A stretch of DNA of 64,000 nt from Rhodopseudomonas sp. BAL398 (GTDB lineage: Bacteria > Pseudomonadota > Alphaproteobacteria > Rhizobiales > Xanthobacteraceae): positions 124,001 to 188,000 of the forward strand of contig NZ_CP133111.1 of the NCBI RefSeq assembly GCF_033001325.1, in the 5' to 3' direction. Of the stretch, positions 59,616 to 64,000 are shown piece after piece. Numbering within the stretch: the first letter of the stretch is position 1; each line of letters starts with the position of its first letter. Below the pieces are notes generated by a model. The model saw only the letters and a list, made by a program, of their open reading frames with translations, did no database searches and was not told where the DNA came from. A program made the position numbers and the translations under genes.

Positions 59616-61139
59616 ATGTCCGTATCGCCGACGATCCGCCTGCATCCCGACGACGGCGTGCTGATCGCCCGCACCACGTTGCTTCCCGGGATCGCGGTGG
59701 CCGATGGCGTGGTGACGTCGGAGCGGATTCCCGCCGGCCACAAGGTCGCGATCCGGCCGATCGCCGTGGGCGAGCCGATCCGCCGCTACGGCCAGATCAT
59801 CGGCTTCGCCACGCAGCCCATCGCGCCCGGCCAGCATGTCCACACCCAGAATTGCGGCATGGGCGATTTTTCCCGCGACTACGCCTATGGGGTCGACGTC
59901 AAGCCGACGCCGAATTTCGACTTGCCGGCGAATTTCGACGGCATCGTGCGCGGCGACGGCCGCGTCGCCACCCGCAACTACATCGGCATTCTGACATCGG
60001 TGAATTGCAGCGCCCATGTCGCCGGCATCATCGCCGATGTGTTCAAGAAGAATCCGTTCAGCGGCCACGATCCGCTGGCCGACTTTCCCAATGTCGACGG
60101 TGTCGTGGCGCTGACCCACAAGACCGGCTGCGGCATGACCCAGGACGAGCCGCTGCGGATCCTGCGCCGCACGCTGGGCGGCTACGCGCGGCACGTTAAT
60201 TTCTCGAATGTCGTGGTGCTCGGCCTCGGCTGCGAAATCAACCAGATCGGTGGGCTGATGGCCGAGCAGAAGCTCGCCGGCCGGCTGCGCGAACTCGAGA
60301 TCCAGGAACTCGGCGGCACCCGCAAGAGCGTCGAGGCCGGTGTCGCCTTCGTGCGCGAGGCGCTGGCCGATGCTAACAAGGTCAGGCGCGAAAAAGTGTC
60401 GGCGTCCGAGCTCACCGTCGCGCTGCAATGCGGCGGCTCGGACGGTTACTCCGGCATTTCGGCCAATCCGGCGCTGGGGCAGGCCAGCGACCTGCTGGTG
60501 CGCCACGGCGGCACCGTGATCCTGTCGGAAACACCGGAGACCTATGGCGCCGAGCATCTCTTGACGCGGCGCGCGGTCAGCCGCGAGGTCGGCGAGAAGC
60601 TGGTTGGATTAATGCGCTGGTGGGAGGATTACTGCGCGCGCGAAGGCGCCGAATTGAACGCCAATCCGTCGCCGGGCAACAAGGCCGGCGGCCTCACCAC
60701 CATTCTGGAAAAGTCCCTCGGCGCGATGGCCAAGGCGGGAAGCACCAATCTGGTCGACGTGGTCAACTACGCCGAAGCTATCACCAAGAAGGGCTTCGTG
60801 TTCATGGATACGCCGGGCTACGACCCGGTGGCGGCGACCGGGCAGGTCGCCGGCGGCGCCAACCTCGTCTGCTTCACCACCGGCCGCGGCAGCGTGTTCG
60901 GCTGCAAGCCGGCGCCGTCGATCAAGCTCGCCACCAACACGCCGATGTTCACCCGGATGGAAGACGACATGGACATCAATTGCGGCACCATCCTGGACGG
61001 CGCCGAGACCGTCGAGCAATGCGGCCAGCGCATCTTCGAGCTGATGCTCAAGACCGCCTCCGGCCAGCCGACCAAGAGCGAGAGCTTCGACTTCGGCGGC
61101 GCCGAATTCGCCCCCTGGGTCCAGGGCGCGACGATGTAG
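59616..61139 (+). CDS. UxaA/GarD family dehydratase (altronate/galactarate dehydratase-like)
   Basis: A 507-residue protein. Residues about 1-95 form the SAF domain (DDGVLIARTTLLPGIAVADG); the rest is the D-altronate/galactarate dehydratase fold with VATRNYIGILTSVNCSAHV, LTHKTGCGMT, LGLGCEINQIGGLM and LQCGGSDGYSGISANPALG, which carry the conserved cysteines. It should remove water from a sugar diacid or aldonate to give a 2-keto-3-deoxy acid, the substrate type of the neighbouring HpaI-like aldolase. GAGGAG precedes the ATG at 59616. The specific acid is unknown. Confidence 0.88.
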   Translation: MSVSPTIRLHPDDGVLIARTTLLPGIAVADGVVTSERIPAGHKVAIRPIAVGEPIRRYGQIIGFATQPIAPGQHVHTQNCGMGDFSRDYAYGVDVKPTPNFDLPANFDGIVRGDGRVATRNYIGILTSVNCSAHVAGIIADVFKKNPFSGHDPLADFPNVDGVVALTHKTGCGMTQDEPLRILRRTLGGYARHVNFSNVVVLGLGCEINQIGGLMAEQKLAGRLRELEIQELGGTRKSVEAGVAFVREALADANKVRREKVSASELTVALQCGGSDGYSGISANPALGQASDLLVRHGGTVILSETPETYGAEHLLTRRAVSREVGEKLVGLMRWWEDYCAREGAELNANPSPGNKAGGLTTILEKSLGAMAKAGSTNLVDVVNYAEAITKKGFVFMDTPGYDPVAATGQVAGGANLVCFTTGRGSVFGCKPAPSIKLATNTPMFTRMEDDMDINCGTILDGAETVEQCGQRIFELMLKTASGQPTKSESFDFGGAEFAPWVQGATM

Positions 61140-61167
61140 CGGCTGGGCGCGCGTCTATTCTTCTCCG

Positions 61168-61307
61168 TTTCCCGGACAAGGCGCCGCGCTTTGCGCGGTG
61201 CCGCCGATCCGGGATCCCGGTTTGGCGCCTGTAAGATAATCGGGTGCACATTGTGTCGATCCGCAACCGGGGCCCGGATCTGCGGTGCGCCTTGTCCGGG
61301 GCACGGG
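61168..61307. repeat. Palindromic intergenic repeat, family D copy 4
   Basis: Starts TTTCCCGGACAAGGCGCCGC; inner GATCCGGGATCCCGGTTTG and ACCGGGGCCCGGATCTGCGG, ending CTTGTCCGGGGCACGGG. It follows the dehydratase stop and is itself followed by a family B repeat, so two repeat families lie side by side. Confidence 0.82.
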
Positions 61308-61351
61308 CTCCAGCAGCGGTGTCGCGCGCGATGGTCCTCCAGCCAGAGGTC

Positions 61352-61484
61352 GTCATTCCGGGGCGCGAGGCCGCAGGCCGAGCGAACCCGGAATCTTTCC
61401 ACGAACGACGAAGCCGCCGGCTATTTGCCAGCGGCGGGATTCCGGGTTCGCGCGCAGCTTACGCTGCTCGCGGCCCGGAATGAC
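61352..61484. repeat. Palindromic intergenic repeat, family B copy 5
   Basis: Ends GTCATTCCGGGGCGCGAGG and CTCGCGGCCCGGAATGAC, with inner GAACCCGGAATC and GATTCCGGGTTCGCGCG arms. Located between the family D copy and the transglutaminase-like gene. Confidence 0.85.
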
Positions 61485-61594
61485 CAGCATGGGCGCTGGC
61501 CGCACGTATCCCAGGCAAAACCTGCCCGTTGTTAGGGCTTGCTCCGCATCGGTTCCGGTGTTCTGCTCAAAAATAATGCTGGAGTCCCCCACCT

Positions 61595-64000
61595 GTGTCG
61601 ATCTTCGTCGCGCTGCACCACGTCACCCATTATAAATATGACCGCCTGATCGACCTTGGCCCTCAAACCATCCGATTGCGCCCGGCGCCGCACACCCGCA
61701 CGCCGATTCTGAGCTATTCGCTCAAGGTCACGCCGGCCAACCACTTCGTCAATTGGCAGCAGGACCCGCAGGGCAACTGGCTGGCGCGCTTCGTGTTTCC
61801 GGAGAAGGCCAGCGAGCTGAAGATCGAGGTCGATTTCACCGCCGAAATGACGGTGATCAACCCGTTCGATTTCTTCGTCGATCCCTCCGCCGAATCGTTT
61901 CCCTTCGCCTACAGCAACGACCTGCAGACCGAGCTGGCGCCCTATCTGGCGACCGAAGAGCCGGAGCCGTTGTTTGCGGCCTACCTTGCCGAGATTCCGC
62001 GCCAGGCCCCCAGCACGGTGAATTTCCTGGTCGATCTCAATGCCCGATTGCGCGACCGGATTCGCTACATCATCCGGATGGAGCCCGGCATCCAGACCCC
62101 CGAAGAGACGCTGGCCTCGGGCGCGGGATCGTGCCGCGATTCGGCCTGGCTCCTGATCCAGACGCTGCGCCATCTCGGCCTCGCGGCGCGCTTCGTCTCC
62201 GGCTATCTGATCCAGCTGCGCCCCGATATCGCGCCGGTCGACGGCCGGGTCGAGGTCGAGAACGATTTCACCGATCTGCACGCCTGGGCCGAGGCCTATA
62301 TTCCCGGCGCCGGCTGGATCGGCTTCGACGTCACCTCCGGCATGCTGACCGGCGAGGGTCATATCCCGGTCGCCGCCACGCCGCATTACCGCTCCGCGGC
62401 GCCGATCTCCGGCGCGGTCGGTTTCGCCGAGGTCGACTTCGCCTTCGAGATGAATGTGCGGCGGATTCGCGAGGCGCCGCGCATCACCAAGCCGTTCTCC
62501 GACGCCTCCTGGGCGCGGCTCGATGCGCTGGGCGAACAGGTCGACGCTGATCTAAAAGCCCATGACGTGCGGCTCACCATGGGCGGCGAGCCGACCTTCG
62601 TGTCGATCGACGATCTCGAATCGCCAGAATGGAACATCGCCGCGGTGGGCCCGACCAAGCGCGGCCTTGCCGACGATCTGATCCGGCGCATGCAGAAGCG
62701 CTTCGCGCCCGGCGGGTTGCTGCATTTCGGCCAGGGCAAATGGTATCCCGGCGAAAGCCTGCCGCGTTGGGCCTTCGGCCTGTATTGGCGCAAGGACGGC
62801 GTGCCGATCTGGAAGAACCCGGCGCTGATCGCCCGGATGGAGGGCGAGCGCCCGGTCAAGATCGACGAGGCCGAGCGCTTCGCCGCAGGCACCGCCAAGC
62901 GGCTCGGAATCGGCACCGACTATGTGCTGCCGGCATTCGAGGACCCCGGCCACTGGCTGCAGAAGGAAGCCGGTCTGCCCGACAATGTCGATCCGACCGA
63001 CAGCAAATTGGCCGATCCGGAAGAGCGCGCCCGGATGGCGCGGGTGTTCGATTCCGGCCTCAACGTGCCGAAAGGCTTCGTGCTGCCGATCCAGCGCTGG
63101 AACGCCGAAGCCGATCGTTGGCGCAGCGAGCGCTGGAAATTCCGCCGCGGCAATCTGTTTCTGACCCCCGGCGATTCTCCGCTCGGGCTGCGGTTGCCGA
63201 TCGCCTCGCTGCCGCATATCGAGCCCGAAGACTATCCCTACATCGTCGAGCAGGATCCGATGGAGCCGCGCGAGCCGCTGCCGGACGAGGAGGGGACGGA
63301 GCGCGAAGCTGCGTCGCCACGGCAGCCGCGCGAGAAGACCGCGCGCCGTGCCGCCCCGGTGCGCACAGCGATGTCGATCGAGGTCCGCGACGGCATTCTG
63401 TGCGCCTTCATGCCGCCGGTGGAAAAGCTCGAGGACTATCTCGAACTGGTTTCGGCGGTGGAGGCCACCGCCGAAGAGATGCAGATGCTGGTGCACATCG
63501 AGGGCTATCCGCCACCATTCGATCCGCGCGTCGAAGTCATCAAAGTGACGCCCGATCCCGGCGTCATCGAGGTCAACATCCACCCGGCGCAGACCTGGCG
63601 CGAGGCGGTGACCACGACTTTCGGCCTCTATGAGGAAGCCGCCCAGGTCCGGCTTGGCGCCAATCGTTTTCTGGTCGACGGCCGGCACACCGGCACTGGC
63701 GGCGGCAATCATGTCGTGGTCGGCGGCGCCAAGCCCGAAGATTCGCCGTTCCTGCGCCGGCCCGATCTGTTGAAGAGCCTGGTGCTGTATTGGCAGCGCC
63801 ATCCGTCGCTGTCCTACATGTTCTCCGGCATGTTCATCGGCCCGACCAGCCAGGCGCCGCGGATCGACGAGGCCCGCCATGACGGGTTGTACGAATTGGA
63901 GATCGCGCTGGCGCATGTGCCCAAGCCCGGCACCCCGGCGCCGCTATGGCTGGTCGACCGCCTGTTTCGCAACATCCTGGTCGATATCACCGGCAATACC
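61595..64000 (+). CDS. Transglutaminase-like protein with DUF2126 region, 3'-truncated by window end
   Basis: At least 802 codons, open to the end of the window. Residues about 1-150 form the N-terminal transglutaminase-associated domain ([21 protein letters not shown]). The papain-like triad is C180 ([12 protein letters not shown]), H229 (DLHAWAEAY) and D245 (GFDVTSG). From about residue 325 the chain continues into the large DUF2126 region ([48 protein letters not shown]). Such proteins of about 1,100 residues are widespread in proteobacteria and of unknown role. The start is a GTG at 61595 with GGAG about 12 bases upstream. It overlies several long antisense frames that are not genes. Confidence 0.88.
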   Translation, partial: MSIFVALHHVTHYKYDRLIDLGPQTIRLRPAPHTRTPILSYSLKVTPANHFVNWQQDPQGNWLARFVFPEKASELKIEVDFTAEMTVINPFDFFVDPSAESFPFAYSNDLQTELAPYLATEEPEPLFAAYLAEIPRQAPSTVNFLVDLNARLRDRIRYIIRMEPGIQTPEETLASGAGSCRDSAWLLIQTLRHLGLAARFVSGYLIQLRPDIAPVDGRVEVENDFTDLHAWAEAYIPGAGWIGFDVTSGMLTGEGHIPVAATPHYRSAAPISGAVGFAEVDFAFEMNVRRIREAPRITKPFSDASWARLDALGEQVDADLKAHDVRLTMGGEPTFVSIDDLESPEWNIAAVGPTKRGLADDLIRRMQKRFAPGGLLHFGQGKWYPGESLPRWAFGLYWRKDGVPIWKNPALIARMEGERPVKIDEAERFAAGTAKRLGIGTDYVLPAFEDPGHWLQKEAGLPDNVDPTDSKLADPEERARMARVFDSGLNVPKGFVLPIQRWNAEADRWRSERWKFRRGNLFLTPGDSPLGLRLPIASLPHIEPEDYPYIVEQDPMEPREPLPDEEGTEREAASPRQPREKTARRAAPVRTAMSIEVRDGILCAFMPPVEKLEDYLELVSAVEATAEEMQMLVHIEGYPPPFDPRVEVIKVTPDPGVIEVNIHPAQTWREAVTTTFGLYEEAAQVRLGANRFLVDGRHTGTGGGNHVVVGGAKPEDSPFLRRPDLLKSLVLYWQRHPSLSYMFSGMFIGPTSQAPRIDEARHDGLYELEIALAHVPKPGTPAPLWLVDRLFRNILVDITGNT

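Noticed and set aside
62552-63916. Long minus-strand open frame (454 codons) opposite the transglutaminase-like gene
   Set aside because: It mirrors the codon structure of the plus-strand gene, which carries a full catalytic triad and family motifs. Long antisense frames are common at this GC content.

Overview
The window reads as chromosome of an alphaproteobacterium of the Bradyrhizobium/Rhodopseudomonas group. The evidence is the high GC, the very high density of CoA-thioester and aromatic catabolism genes, a phenylacetate (paa) cluster, a P450 paired with a C-x2-H-x2-C ferredoxin, and many palindromic intergenic repeats. No tRNA, rRNA, insertion sequence, phage gene or CRISPR array was seen.

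Layout. 1-4.4 kb: the tail of a DUF1127 protein, a GNAT acetyltransferase, a crotonase plus an SDR, and an AidB-like acyl-CoA dehydrogenase. 4.5-14.5 kb: a zinc alcohol dehydrogenase, then the phenylacetate degradon. This is a TetR regulator (PaaR-like) divergent from paaAB-paaCDE, followed by paaK/paaI on the minus strand divergent from paaZ. Two matching 22-bp inverted repeats lie in the two divergent promoters and probably tie them into one regulon. 14.6-25.3 kb is a minus-strand block: fatty-acid desaturase, alpha/beta-hydrolase-OsmC fusion, molybdopterin oxidoreductase, histone-H1-like protein, P450 and ferredoxin, two amidases, a TonB/TolA-like protein and an epoxide-hydrolase-like enzyme. 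25.4-38.7 kb: a beta-oxidation-type island with two acyl-CoA ligases, thiolase, TetR regulator, 3-hydroxyacyl-CoA dehydrogenase, enoyl-CoA hydratase and three acyl-CoA dehydrogenases (two recent paralogues), plus a nitroreductase. 38.9-53 kb: mixed genes, including a universal stress protein, a crotonase, a membrane cNMP-binding protein next to a stand-alone DUF6537 protein, a LinB-type haloalkane dehalogenase, a diguanylate cyclase, a LysR/PNPOx divergent pair, a receiver-only response regulator, AlkB and an MFS transporter. 53-61 kb: a homoprotocatechuate-type cluster (ring-cleavage dioxygenase, CHM isomerase, FAH-family enzyme, TPP enzyme) divergent from an acid-catabolism set (LDH2-type dehydrogenase, HpaI-type aldolase, UxaA/GarD-type dehydratase). 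61.6 kb to the end: a large transglutaminase-like protein that runs off the window.

The most unusual structure is the 29.27-29.95 kb gap upstream of the 3-hydroxyacyl-CoA dehydrogenase. It is a degenerate array of roughly 14-bp units with core CAAGGA (12 exact copies). Its last copy supplies the Shine-Dalgarno sequence of the downstream gene. I do not recognise it as any described element.

At least five families of palindromic intergenic repeats (20 full copies and one partial copy noted) lie between genes. One copy splits paaB from paaC. Three short ORFs with strong Shine-Dalgarno sequences overlap the starts of downstream genes (paaI, the diguanylate cyclase, the LDH2 dehydrogenase). All assignments rest on reading the sequence and knowledge of the families; no database search was run.
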